NCBI GenBank assembly: GCA_022592445.1
Contig: JABYQR010000342.1
Span: 1-46,339 of the forward strand
Source: Cytidiella melzeri
Taxonomy: Eukaryota > Basidiomycota > Agaricomycetes > Polyporales > Irpicaceae
DNA: 46,339 bases
Reading direction: 5' to 3'
Part shown: in pieces, positions 33,799-44,175 of the stretch
Layout: every line of letters starts with the position of its first letter
Numbering within the stretch: position 1 is the first letter of the stretch
The notes under the pieces: generated by a model
The model's database searches: none
What the model saw: the letters and a program-made list of their open reading frames with translations, nothing else
Told to the model about the DNA's origin: nothing
Made by a program: the position numbers and the translations under genes

Positions 33799-34806
33799 GG
33801 TGAGTAGCGGTGTACCCGGGAGTTCCACATGAAACATACTGATGGCTTATGCTCTCTTCCCACGGACTCCATCGGATAGAAACGTGGTTGAAGATAGTTG
33901 CCGGTAGTGTCTGCTGGTGGCACATCTCGCATCCGTTACCAAAGTTCCGAACGTGGTATGATCATTCGCCATCTCACTATCGTTTCATCCTCATACCGAG
34001 GGATTATCCACAATGATCGTTCCTCGCAATGTCGTAGGTGACGTGCTTATTCCCTCATATGCAGTTATCCCTTACATGGCAAGCTTGCAGATTTTATCGC
34101 TGGCGCACGCGTATCACCAGAACTAAATGCAGACTCGAGAACGGTGACGGTTGCGTTCAGCATATGCTCCTCCATGTGACAATGCAGTCGGCGTTATCAT
34201 TGTCATTGCTGCTTGTCGCAAATTTGCGTGCCTATCGTAACCATGTGAAGAGCTCGTCAACCTAGCTGAGTTGCTAATCAAAAGTTACCATCATCCTCAC
34301 TAAAGCTCCAAACGGGGAAGTAGCAGGCTTGTGCAATGTCTTCAACCCCCCTTACTGCGACTCGGATGTCTCAAAGGTGATAGAAGGGCCAAAACGAGTT
34401 AGCCAACCTCCAGGTACTAACCACTCAAAGGCTCGTGGCTAGCTTCCTCGTACCTTACATCAAGTACTGTAACAGCAGCCATGCATCTGGAGCCTCAAGC
34501 CAGTGTGCGTTTTACTCCTTTGGACCTGAAATTCGGATCTATGGAAAACTGACTCCGGCTTGGTACGAAGGCGTAGAAGGCCTGGAATCTGATATGAATT
34601 GTCCAAAGCTGTATCACTGTCGAAGTGTCACTGCAGGAAGTGATACTACATAGTAGGTCATCACATCATGTTACTCGGCAAACTCATTGTTAAAGCGATG
34701 AATTCTCATTTTGTATTTCCACAGGTTTCATCGCATCGGACACTTCCATGGTCAATTGACTGTGCCGAATTTGCCACCCATTATCCATTTTACAAACGTG
34801 CTATCA
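33799..34806. other. Intergenic region of about 1 kb
   Basis: The upstream region of the iminopeptidase gene and the 3' region of the UstYa-like gene. A 72-codon frame at 34435-34653 has no domain, and no splice pattern extends it. No gene is supported. Confidence 0.55.
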
Positions 34807-35528
34807 CTAAGGTACCTGGTGCTGCTCGACGAACTTCCGCAGCTGCGTCCAATCCCGACATCTGTGCAAGCTCCCGATAACGGTAGCCCCGTACCTTCCC
34901 CTGGGGTTGGTAGGGCTGAGCTCTGTCGTGTGCAGAAGCGTAGTATCCGAAGCACACAACACCATCTGCCTCATGTAATTTAGGCAATGGTTCATGTGGT
35001 GGTCGAGTCCGGTTTCATTCACGTGGGGCGAAATAGCGTGGGCCTTGGCAGCCACGTACGAATAACGGAATACGTCGAGGCAGTGCAGTTGGTGGTAAAA
35101 GCTGATACCGAAGACGTTTTGGTCCCAACTCGAGGTAAAGCTCTGCTTCTCGGACTGAGTCGGTGGCGTGCCAAGCGACACGAAGCCGGCGTCGCCGGGG
35201 AAGAGGGATTTCCAATCGTCGTCCGCGTACAGCCCGTAAACTTCGTCATCCAACCACTCGACTTCCAACACGGTCTCTTTGAGGTGGACAGGAAGGGCGT
35301 TGTGGTGGTCGTCGTTTCTATACGCTAGCAAGGGCGGTAAAGTCAAACGGTGAAGTGTCTTCATATTCATACGGAATGCTGACTGTGTTCAATCAAGTTG
35401 GGGTGAAGGACGACTTGCATGCTTTGCAGCATTCGTAGCTTGGTGTTAAGCTCCATCGCTTGGAAGCACGAGAAGATGAAGAGTGCGATGGCTCCCCACC
35501 GGAGGGCGTGAGTAGAAGTGAAGTCCAT
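34807..35528 (-). CDS. UstYa-like protein (DUF3328)
   Basis: Two exons (35528-35415 and 35358-34807, 56-nt intron) give 221 residues. A short cytosolic N-terminus is followed by one membrane-spanning segment (WGAIALFIFSCFQAM), giving a type II topology. The lumenal part carries the two family motifs: YHQLHCLD and, about 30 residues later, HHMNHCLNYMRQMVLCASDTTL (HxxHC pattern, then C..DTT). In characterised fungal pathways (ustiloxin, cyclochlorotine and others) UstYa proteins cyclise or oxidise ribosomal peptides or small molecules. Mushroom members of this family are numerous and mostly uncharacterised. It lies divergent from a small membrane protein (35903), with 374 bp between start codons. 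The reading frame is intact. Confidence 0.88.
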
Positions 35529-35902
35529 AGCTCGACGGGTCACGGCAGCGTAGCGGTTGGATCCCTACCGCCGTGCCTGTTATAAGGTGTGTTTCAAGTT
35601 GTCCACTGATAAGATGACTGACGCTTATATGTAATTACATGATCAAGACCTGATCGTCCCAATTCATGACCACGTGGCACGTGTAAGACACCTCTATCAC
35701 AGCCCAGCTTACATATGCCTCGTGCGTCGACTGAGACAAGATTGGCTGCAGGGAGGCTAATCCCAGAGCGATCTCTTTCGGATATCACGCGGGGTTCTTC
35801 GCGGCCAGGTCGGCTCCCAAGTAGTCCTTCATATCAAGCTGGAGCTCTCCGTCGACCTGCGAGCTACGCTGCCCGCTCTGCCCCGTCTTCAAGCCCACTG
35901 AC
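35529..35902. promoter_or_regulatory. Shared upstream region, UstYa-like and small membrane protein genes
   Basis: 374 bp between divergent start codons. A CACGTGGCACGTG pair of E-box-like words lies at about 35671-35683. No TATA box is obvious. Co-regulation is inferred only from the layout. Confidence 0.45.
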
Positions 35903-36286
35903 ATGAGCACCTACCAGCCTCTCCTCAATGGTTCTGACGAACTGTCGCCTTACCTCGACGAGGAGGCGAAAAACTCTGCCTCTGGTGATCTTTACCAAGC
36001 AGCCCTCATCCCTCAGAAGCAGCCTTCAGCATTGCTCAAACTGGCATTTGCGCTATGCCTCGTCCTCAGTGTCTCTCTTGCTGGCACCAACATCTGGGCC
36101 AGCCGGGAGGTCGCTGTCTCTCTCTCGCGCGTGTTGCCCGCCCCGGACCTCATGCAAATAGAGAGAGCAGACCCATACGACGGGTTGAGCGACGAGTCTC
36201 GTCGGAAACGTACGTTACCTGCTCTCGAATCTTCTCGTTCAGACGTGCCTGACATCGCACTAGTGTACTATCACGGAGAGAAATAG
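35903..36286 (+). CDS. Small single-pass membrane protein, unknown
   Basis: 127 residues, no intron needed. An acidic, cytosol-like N-terminus (MSTYQPLLNGSDELSPYLDEEAK) is followed by one hydrophobic segment (LLKLAFALCLVLSVSLAGTNIW) and a polar tail with LPAPDLMQIERADPYDGLSDESRRKR. The N-terminal layout and the PDPY-GL-like words resemble the first part of UstYa-like or associated membrane proteins of mushrooms, but the HxxHC motifs are absent. It could be a truncated relative or a separate partner. An optional 33-nt intron (GTACGT at 36210 to CAG at 36242) keeps the frame either way and is shorter than usual. The neighbouring divergent UstYa-like gene makes a related role possible but not shown. 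Confidence 0.65.
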   Translation: MSTYQPLLNGSDELSPYLDEEAKNSASGDLYQAALIPQKQPSALLKLAFALCLVLSVSLAGTNIWASREVAVSLSRVLPAPDLMQIERADPYDGLSDESRRKRTLPALESSRSDVPDIALVYYHGEK

Positions 36287-36859
36287 CTGCCGGTAGCGAC
36301 ATCTGACTGTGGCCAGACAAAGTTGTAGTGCACGCGAAGGGGTGCAGTGATACGGAAGCTGTGATACGGATTGACAAAGATCATAGACATGGATCAAAGC
36401 CGGTATAGCCGGCAAGTAGATGTGTAATGGTGGAATTGATGGAGAGTACAGATCAGAATGACTTCGAATCATCACATCGGATCACCCGGTGCAGTTCCAC
36501 AAAGCTCCTCAGACGGTTTCGGTTATTCCTGGGCATGGACAGAACGTCCCTCAGATGGCTCCTCAAGGTTTGCTATCAATGTGTCTACTACTAGCACGTC
36601 CGCGCTGATTGCTACAATCTACTCCCTTGTGAATCAGGTACGCTCATCGTGATTGCACTCAGGCTCGGAAAGCAAATAGTTTTTCGACGCAATCATCTTG
36701 AGGTGGAATCGCTAGCGCTGTGTTCCTCTGCCAGTAGCTCCAATTGGCATGTGGAGGGCATGCTCAAAAACCACGTTGCGATAGCTTTCCGCTCTCCAGT
36801 GTCCCCGAACTCTGACTACAGCCCTCCCGCTTTTCGCCCATCTGAGGAGCCACCACCCG
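36287..36859. other. Intergenic region
   Basis: The upstream region of the 7-TM gene. Frames overlapping it are not supported by any motif. Confidence 0.5.
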
Positions 36860-38164
36860 ATGTCATACTCACTCAACGAGACGAGCACCGAAATCTTCAC
36901 GGAGAAAGCGTTCCTTCAGGGTGCTCTCCTCAGCGGCGTCGCGTACGGTACCGAGCTACCGCTCTTCATGATGACGTTTTGGATTCTGTTGAAGAAACGG
37001 TCGGAATCGTCGAGACGCAAATACGCTTTCCTCACGTTCCTGGCCTCCCTTTTCATCCTCGGCACTCTCTTCTACGCATCGAACGCGCAGTTCACACAGC
37101 TTGCGTTCATCGATGGCCGCAACATCGACGGCGGTCCCGGCGCGTATGAGGAGACGATGTTTTCCATCCCCATCGACGAGCTCGGTAACGTGTGTGGCCT
37201 CATGTCTACATGGCTATGCGACGGTATGCTGGTGAGACACATTTATCTCCACTCGGATGACACGAGCTGACGTCCATGTTGTCCTTGTCTTGCTCTTGAG
37301 GTGTGGCGCTTTTCTGTCATTTACAGCAACTTGAGACTCCCAAAGTTCCTGGTGCTATTCTTCCCCGTCCTCCTCTGGCTAGGGTCCTTTGGTATGCGTC
37401 ACGGTTATAATTGGCTGAGTCTGAACTTTACTAACATCAACTCCTCGTAGTCACTGGCCTTCTCTTTCTACTCCAGATCTCTGCGAACTCTCCTTGGGTC
37501 GACGGCGGCTCAATCAATTGGACCATTCCCTTCTTTGCTCTATCACTCTCGCTTAACATCATCTTGACCATTGCCATTGTACTGCGACTTCTGGCATTCC
37601 GGAGACACGCTGTCTCTGCGCTCGGTATCAGCCACGGCTCCCAATACACAGGCATCGCAGCTATGGTGGTTGAATCCGCCGCGATCTTCTCCGTCTTCTC
37701 CCTCTTGTTCCTCGTTCCTTTCGCGCTCAACCATCCCCTCAACGAGGTATTCTTCCAACCTCTCAGTGGCGTGCAGGTCAGCGTTTGTTCTTTTGCGTCT
37801 CTCTACTGCCCTCGCTAATCCTCGATGCATCTTGTAGATCGTCGCTACTCTTCTCATCATGTTCCGAGTCGCTCAAGGCAAGAGCTGGAACGAGAACACA
37901 ATGCAACAGAACGCTAGCGCGTTGCGTTTTGGGTCTTTCCAGACTGGCATGTCGACGTCGGATGGAGTTGTCAGTGGAGACCGCATGGGCGTCAGCACAA
38001 GCAGAAAGGCCGGTATGGCGTACGTGGACTTTCAGCGTACGGGTGTATCTTCCACGACGAGTGGACTTCACACCCCTGTAACCACGAATACGCTCGTGGA
38101 GGAACAGAAAGATGTTTTCAAAGCCGACGAACTGGAGATGGCGGCGATCCCCAATAGCTTTTGA
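36860..38164 (+). CDS. Seven-transmembrane protein, mushroom-specific family
   Basis: Four exons (36860-37231, 37301-37391, 37451-37776, 37838-38164; introns of 69, 59 and 61 nt) give 371 residues. About seven hydrophobic segments are visible: GVAYGTELPLFMMTFWIL; YAFLTFLASLFILGTLFYASNA; a segment around LGNVCGLMSTWLCDGML; VLFFPVLLWLGSF with LLFLLQI; IPFFALSLSLNIILTIAIV; AAMVVESAAIFSVFSLLFLV; and IVATLLIMFRVAQG. The C-terminal tail of about 90 residues is Ser/Thr-rich and cytosolic. Blocks such as FTQLAFIDGRNIDGGP and SIPIDELGN match a large family of uncharacterised agaricomycete 7-TM proteins that I recall. They look receptor-like but have no proven ligand. The gene is intact. Confidence 0.85.
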
Positions 38165-39928
38165 AATACATAGACTCAATTTTTGCTTGTCAAAGAAGCG
38201 AATGTACGGATTGCATGTCTGTACGTAGTATACCCTGTAAGACTCTTATATTAGCTAGGATCTCTATGTTTATACAGGTTGTTCTATGTAGACTCTTACT
38301 GTACTGAACGCATACTCTTTGTAAGCTGATTTTCTGCGGACTACCTCCAAAGAAAGTGTACGCATTGCATCAACGCGAGTTGGTGTTGGACTTGAGCGCC
38401 AAGATATGTCTTTGAGCATTTGTCGTGGAACACATGGTGCTAGATCGTCTGAGTCACGGACCTGCATTCGGATTCATCTCTGCCAGAGTCTTTGCTAGTA
38501 TCGAAAAAAGTATCCGGTCACTGATACACATACTGCTCGCTAGGTAATCCACCCTAGGCCTACTGTAGTACTGGTCGAAGATGAAGCATCAATCCATAGT
38601 AACAAAATATTAGTGGAATGTCGGACTTGCTGGTCCGTGATCATGCCCTCCGAGTCGTATGCCACAACGCACACGCCATGCAAAGCCCAGGTGCCTGACG
38701 GTCCCTTGCAGTCAATGTGTTTGCTTCGCCAGACCATCATTCTTGCAATCAGGTGATGATCCTTTGGAATGATAGTCACTATCGGTGACTTAGAAGCGAA
38801 CGGAAGTGAATTGCAGGCTCGGGAGAGTAGGTCTCACTTATTCCACTTTCTCAATAAAATCAGGCTAAATGACTCTGCATATACTACCAATCTCGGAGCA
38901 GAGATCGTAGCTCTGCGTGAAGAAGAAAAATCAAATACCAATTCGCATGCAGTAACAAGTTCATGATCAAACGGTAATTGATACCAGTGTGTATTCTGGC
39001 AAAAGTTCTACAGTGTACATTCGTATGAGTACATACTGTCAGGGAGAGTTTCTTGTTTGTATTCATAGCCGATGGGGCAAGAGCAGCTCTCGACGGAGGC
39101 GGGCGTGACAACATCTTGTGGGCTGAAATTGGGCTGAAACACACGATTACGAATGATTGAGCGCTTATCTGTGACATGCCGTGACAGTTCAGACGTTTTG
39201 GCGGGAAAAGACACCTTCGTGCAGACATTGTCAAGCAAATACATCCCTCTCCAAATGCTCAGACATACGCGGCACATATAGCAAAGATATCATTGCTACA
39301 GCAGCGTACAATCTCCGAGAGGAAAGAGACAGAAGAAAAAGGGCACGAAAGTCAACTGGTTAGTTGACGATAGCAAAGAAGCAAAGACAAGTAGTATGTC
39401 TGATCTTCAGCACATTACACAAAGACATTGACATCAAAGAGTAGACCATTGTATTGTTTATATCGTCATGCCATCATGGTTTCAGTACTAGTTCAGGTCC
39501 TCATCCATATGGCAGACGCTTTTCCTCCCGGTCGCGCAGTGCGAAAATCCGATGGATCCCCGTCCGCCGTCATTTGATTTCCTCATGGCAATCTTCGCGA
39601 CAAAGAGGCTCAAACGACCAGCGAGTATTTCGAACTCTTTCACTTGTGCCTAATCGACGTTCGAGGTACAAGGCACCTCTGTTGATGGCTCTCGTATGAT
39701 ATTGTAGTGAGTCCGTACGGTTGCAGTGCAAAACCGCTATCGCACAGCGGAGCGTATCACTGTGCGGCGCATCAGGGCATCCACGGCTTTCATGAGACGC
39801 CGAGGGACAGGTGTGGGTCGGCCTGGTGCTGGGTCGAGCGTATTTATACGCTACTCTGCAAGTCAGAAACGTCGTCGCACTTGTACCCTCACTTGCACGT
39901 ACAGACTTCTTTTCCACCCAGTCTCAAC
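38165..39928. other. 1.76-kb stretch without a supported gene
   Basis: Only short frames without domains or consistent splice sites. The last 90 bp hold the promoter of the peptide gene, with a palindromic TATA region (AGCGTATTTATACGCT, about 39837-39852). Confidence 0.55.
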
Positions 39929-40222
39929 ATGCGTACATTCAGCGTCGCCTTCATCCTTTCCGTCCTCTGCCTGGCACATACTGGTCAGTACCCTTCATCC
40001 CCTTGCCACTTATCTCTTCGCACTGACGCTGTGGTAATAAGCCCTTGCCGTGCCCCTCAAATGTGATGGAAAGCGTGGGTGGCCTGACGAGCATATCGCT
40101 AACGCCCGGGTTCTGATACCGTATTTGTTTGTGTAGTGAGCAAGCGTGTCTCTCCCGCCGGGGGCTGCTTCTTCAAGACGGACGCCGGTCTGGACACCTC
40201 AGACTTCAGCGCTGCGGCCTAA
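39929..40222 (+). CDS. 57-residue secreted peptide with KR processing site
   Basis: Three small exons (39929-39983, 40042-40074, 40137-40222) joined by 58- and 62-nt GT..AG introns give exactly 58 codons. The product begins with a strong signal peptide (MRTFSVAFILSVLCLAHT, then ALA as the likely cut) followed by VPLKCDGKLSKR. It ends with a 26-residue tail starting VSPAGGC and finishing SDFSAAA. The Lys-Arg before the tail fits a Kex2 site, so the tail could be released as a secreted peptide. A TATA box lies about 85 bp upstream. Only two cysteines are present, one on each side of the KR site. I recognise no family. It could be a small secreted effector-like protein, a signalling peptide or a RiPP-type precursor; none is shown. 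The splice model rests on phase and consensus, not on homology. Confidence 0.68.
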
Positions 40223-41021
40223 GCTCTGAGAAGTAGTCAACATTTGTCTTCAATTTCGAGTGCGTCGTCTTCACTCGCACCTCACTCACTCATTCCTGAA
40301 CATGTTGCTGCAGAATAAGCAGGGCACAGACATCGACTGATGTGGACACCATATACCCTTGCTCTTTCCACTCCTTAACCACTTGAACAACTTCGGCTCG
40401 TATTCTACTTGTGTGTATCCATTCATTGTATAGTAGAATAGATGTACGGCCCCGTGGGACTCGCACATACTTAATGCCTTTGTACTATTTGTGTTCGAAG
40501 TCAATGTACAACGGCGCAATTTTATCAAAAAGTGCTCTTACTATACGGGCATGCACCTTGACTGCGAAAAACCGTGACATATATACAATCACGCAACGCC
40601 ACGAAGGTATGCCTATATATAGGAAAGACGAATCGGGCGCGTATCAGTGATCGACAGTAATCCCAGGCTCCTATCCAGCCTGCCTGGCGTCGTCGTTCAA
40701 TAGGTCTCAGGGAAGGTTGGATATGGTGAGTCTCGACTTTGTATACACAGCTAATAGCCACCGGAATGTACCGTAAACCTTCAAGTCCGATTGATCTCAC
40801 TACTATACATTTGATTTGGCAACAATGTTTCAAATACAGATTTAACCTAAACACTATGAAGACAATGCCAGGCAGGCTGGCAAATAACATAAACGTAGGA
40901 AGAGTTATGGTGGCTGAGATGAGATATACAATGGTGACAAGTAAAGATGCAAAAGAGACACAGTGACACTGATACACCCAGAAACCGCTGGACATGCAAC
41001 AGGCACAAACACAAGCACTTT
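40223..41021. other. Intergenic region of 0.8 kb
   Basis: The 3' region of the peptide gene and the flank of the next repeat. A 156-codon minus-strand frame (40525-40995) is hydrophobic in part but shows no motif, and I do not support it. Confidence 0.5.
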
Positions 41022-41592
41022 TGTCGTGGATGGCCCGACTAGCCCTTATTTTTCACAATTTACCTCTTCTTTTTATCTTTAAAACCTGGGGCTACAACCC
41101 AGTTGCAATTTTCTTTGCACAAACCCCTTGCACGTCTATTAAGCACCTGTATCACATGGCTTATACGCTCTACATGGTCAGTTACTTGCTACTACGTCAC
41201 ACTGGCATGTGACTCAGCTTAAGTAAGACCACATGGCTACAACCACATGGCTCAGCCCATAGCTAGGGTTTGACATCATAGATACTGTTCACATGGACTC
41301 CTTTTGTTCTTTCCCTATTGTTCTCTTTATGGAAGAATGTTCTCACAGGTGTGGGAATGGAATACAATAGTTGGCTGCTCCTTTTAGATAGATTCTTTCA
41401 CGAGTAGAGTTCTTGGCAAGGTTCAGACAATAGCTATTGTTCTCCTTCAGGTAGTTCTTTTGTTCTTCGTTCACACGGCTTCTTGCAAAGCCTGCCCTCA
41501 ACATGGTCGTGCACAGGTCCCTGAAGTCTATATATACTGCTGCATGTACGCTCCTAGCCCCCATCTCGACCTCTTGGTCCTTACTGGGCTAG

Positions 41593-41659
41593 GTAAGCAA
41601 ACCCCCTCTGTACTACATAGCTGGTAGACAGAATACTAACTTGGTCTTTACTGGGCTAG
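41593..41659 (+). other. Putative leader intron, left arm (67 nt)
   Basis: The donor AG|GTAAGC, a perfect TACTAAC branch site (about 41634-41640) and the acceptor GGGCTAG, 19 nt after the branch, make a model fungal intron. The 19 bases before the donor (41574-41592) are repeated almost exactly as the last 19 bases of the intron (41641-41659). Confidence 0.65.
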
Positions 41660-42518
41660 CAACTTGCATAAAGTCTGATAGCTGGTGAGAGCACTGTGCT
41701 TCAAGCCTTCCACCACCTTTTCGTTGTCGTCCACATTGTGTCCCTTTTAGTTGCGTCGAGCTTTGTCTGCGTGACAACATTTGCATGGAATAGCAGCAGC
41801 CCTTGTCACTCACAAGACTTGCAATGTTGCATGTTGCATTGCTTCATATTGCTGATTGCGTTGTCACGTACTGCTTATTGTGTTGTTGCATATTGCATTG
41901 GTGCTGTCCCTTGCACCCAAGCTCATGCCTGTCAGCACCTCACAGCCCCCCTTCTCCCTGTCTCCCTTGAATTCCGTGGCCCTTTCCCTTTGACAAGAGT
42001 ACCTTGCAAGCAGCTCCTCTCCTTCCATCAAGCCCCTCAATTGCAGTGCTGCTAAGAATTTGCTTCCATCACACTACCTCTCTTATCATTGCACAGCCTT
42101 GCATAGCCTTGTGCCATTGGGCTATGGCCTGATTAGATGCTCAAGGTTAGCTGCACCACCGGCAGTGCCCCATAGCCCTTGTGACACGTTTTGTGTTTGT
42201 CCCTTGTTTCATCGCGTGATGTCCCTTTCCTTGCCTTGCTATTGCATGGACTTCAACTGCGCTGCATTGTTTTAAGTGCAACAATGGGTGTGATTACAGA
42301 AGTAAAACAAGTTTGTGGGGTAGAGCATAGAGAAAAAGGTTGTCTGACACGCCTGATCAACAATTGTCTCATTCATTAGACCAACTCCCAGAACATGTTA
42401 CATGACACGGAGACAGGGCTCGACGTGACAAAAAGGGACACGATGCGGATGACGACGAGGAGGTGGTGGCAGGCGTGAAGCACAATGCGTTCACCAGCTA
42501 TCAAACTTGTTCAGAAAT

Positions 42519-42585
42519 CTAGCCCAGTAAAGACCAAGTTAGTATTTGTACTACCAGCTATATAGTACAAGAGGGGGTGGCTTAC
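42519..42585 (-). other. Putative leader intron, right arm (67 nt)
   Basis: The inverted-arm counterpart of 41593-41659. It has the same length, a GTAAGC donor, a TACTAAC branch site and the same flanking 19-bp repeat (TTGGTCTTTACTGGGCTAG). Its retention in both diverged copies argues that the structure predates them. Confidence 0.65.
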
Positions 42586-43159
42586 CTAGCCCAGTAAAGA
42601 CCAAGAGGTCGAGATGGGGGGCTAGGAGCGTACATGTAGCAGTATATATAGACTTCAGGGACCTGCGCACAGACCATGTTGAGGGCAGGCTTTGCAAGAA
42701 GCCGTGTGAACGAAGAACAAAAGAACTACCTAAAGGAGAACAATAGCTATTGTCTAGACCTTGCCAAGAACTCTACCCGTGAGAGAATCTATCTAAAAGG
42801 AGACCAACTATTGTATTCCATTCCCACACCTGTGAGAACATCCTTCCATAAAGAGAACAATAGGGAAAGAACAATAAGGAGCCCATGTGGATGGTATCTA
42901 TGACGTCAAACCCTAGCTATGGGCTGAGCCATGTGTCTGTAGCCATGTGGTCTTACTTAAGCTAAGTCACATGCCAGTGTGACGTAGTAGCAAGTAATGT
43001 GACCGTGTGGAGCGTCTAAGCCACGTGATACGGGCGCTAAATAGACGTGCAAAGGAGTTTATGCAGAGAGAATTGAAACTAGGTTGTAGCCCGGAGTTTT
43101 ACAGATAAAAACAAGAGGTAAATTGCGAAAATTAAGGGCTAGTCAGGCCATCCATGACA

Positions 43160-43255
43160 GTTACATGTGTCATGTTTATATCTGGACTGCCTCATCCCCA
43201 TTGAAACTGTCACAGTGACATGGATAGTCCAACAGAGACCAGATTTTTCCAACAA
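43160..43255. other. Short spacer between retroelements
   Basis: Contains the 13-bp palindrome TGTCACAGTGACA at about 43209. TGTCACAG is also the terminus of the gypsy LTR at 8554, so this may be a trace of LTR ends joined head to head. Confidence 0.4.
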
Positions 43256-43422
43256 TGTCACAAGTTTACAGCCTTAGGCGCCTATCTAGAGCGCTTATTT
43301 TCCGGCTAGGAGTGTTACCGGACCTAACCTAACCCGGGTCACGTGACATCCTGCCTTATTTATCAATAGTCCAGACCCAAACCCTAGACTCAATCTGGAG
43401 CGGTTCCAGATCAACCTAGGCT

Positions 43423-43615
43423 ATTGTTCTATTGTTCAACTTCCATTGATAGGGATTCCCCCAGTTCCTATTGTCCTATTGTCTTCCGTCTATTGTCTTT
43501 TGTCTATTGTTAGGGATTCCCCAGGGATTCCCCCAGTTTCTATTGTTCTATTGTTCCTATTCTATTGTTCTATTGCTCTATTGTTCTAGCTCTATTGTTC
43601 TCTGTACCCTGGTCC
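43423..43615 (+). repeat. CTATTGTT-rich tandem tract
   Basis: Many imperfect copies of CTATTGTTC/CTATTGTC, interrupted by two or three copies of AGGGATTCCCC(C)AG. Such low-order repeats suggest slippage inside the LTR. Confidence 0.8.
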
Positions 43616-43800
43616 TTGACAGTTACTCAGGTCCCTGACAGTTACCCTGGTCCCTTATTGTTCTATTTTTACTCCAGCCCCACAGTTACTCCAGTCCCTA
43701 GTGTGGGAACTGGTGCACAGACCACCCAGACACAGTATATATAGTACCCCTTACCCTTCCTGGTTCTGCATCTTGACCTCTTCGTCATTTGCACTGCCAG

Positions 43801-43861
43801 GTGAGTTACTCAATGTAACCTAGTATAAGCTTGATATTGACTTCGTCATTTGCACTGCCAG
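43801..43861 (+). other. Putative leader intron flanked by direct repeat (61 nt)
   Basis: TTCGTCATTTGCACTGCCAG (43781-43800) is followed by the donor GTGAGT. The same 20 bases return at 43842-43861 and supply the acceptor CCAG. The branch point is less clear (TTGAT or TTGAC around 43831-43840). The layout is the same as in the unrelated leader at 41574-41659. Confidence 0.55.
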
Positions 43862-44175
43862 TATCCGGCCTCTGAGCCTGCTTGCCTGCTTATCATCAAC
43901 TTTGACCTTGTTGTCGTTGTTGGAGATCCACTTCCACTTCCTCTCCCCCTCTTCTCTGCCCTTGTTTAGGGTTTAGCAGTATAGCAGCAGTCGCTCCGCG
44001 ACATTAGGTCAAGATACCACACAGCTACCGGCACGACTGCCCTTAGCTTGGATCAAGTCTTCCTGTCCCCCCAGTTTTAAAAAGTTTATTCCCCCCTACG
44101 TTTGAGAGTAAGCCATCGCCGTCCGTCTTGACGTGCTTGATCGCTGACTCGTTCACTTTCCGTGGTTGATTCTTA

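Larger units (their letters stand above)
41022..43159. mobile_element. Two LTR/leader units in inverted orientation (2.1 kb)
   Basis: The left arm (41022 to about 41780) and the reverse complement of the right arm (about 42400-43159) match over some 760 bp at roughly 85% identity. Both start TGTC(G/A)TGGATGGCC, contain a TATA box (TCTATATATACTGC in the left arm, about 41527), a leader and a 67-nt putative intron. They therefore look like LTR plus 5' leader of one retroelement family facing each other. No target duplication is seen at the outer ends. The 600-bp centre has no gene and is rich in TTGCAT-type words (41820-41910). Many differences between the arms are C/T or A/G changes, so the pair is old. 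Confidence 0.8.
43256..44000 (+). repeat. 5' LTR of a second Ty3/gypsy element (end uncertain)
   Basis: Starts at TGTCACAAG. A U3-like part carries one GCGCTTATTT unit, a long CTATTGTT-rich tract (about 43423-43615), two GACAGTTAC repeats and a TATA box (CAGTATATATAGTACC, about 43733-43748). A gag-type reading frame begins 430 bp after the TATA box. The right LTR border and primer site could not be fixed; a CGCGACA near 44000 is one candidate end. The sequence differs from the LTR at 8554 apart from the terminus and the GCGCTTAT word, so it is a different but possibly related family. Confidence 0.65.

Noticed and set aside
34435..34653. 72-codon plus-strand frame upstream of the iminopeptidase
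   Set aside because: No signal peptide or domain, and neighbouring splice sites do not extend it.
36210..36242. 33-nt intron in the small membrane protein
   Set aside because: The donor and acceptor look good but it is much shorter than the other introns, and the frame is open without splicing; left as an option only.
38540..38779. 79-codon minus-strand frame as a small gene
   Set aside because: No start context, no domain and no conserved splice pattern.
40525..40995. 156-codon minus-strand frame with hydrophobic stretches
   Set aside because: No motif, no promoter signal and unusual composition; length alone is not enough.
41696..42275. Overlapping Cys/His-rich plus-strand frames between the inverted LTR units
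   Set aside because: They arise from TTGCAT-type repetitive sequence, overlap each other in different frames and match nothing.
41022..43159. A classical terminal-inverted-repeat DNA transposon
   Set aside because: The arms contain a TATA box, leader and leader intron like LTRs. There is no transposase and no target duplication, so inverted LTR units fit better.
43423..43615. CRISPR-like array
   Set aside because: The repeats are short, degenerate and without unique spacers; simple slippage repeats in a fungal LTR.
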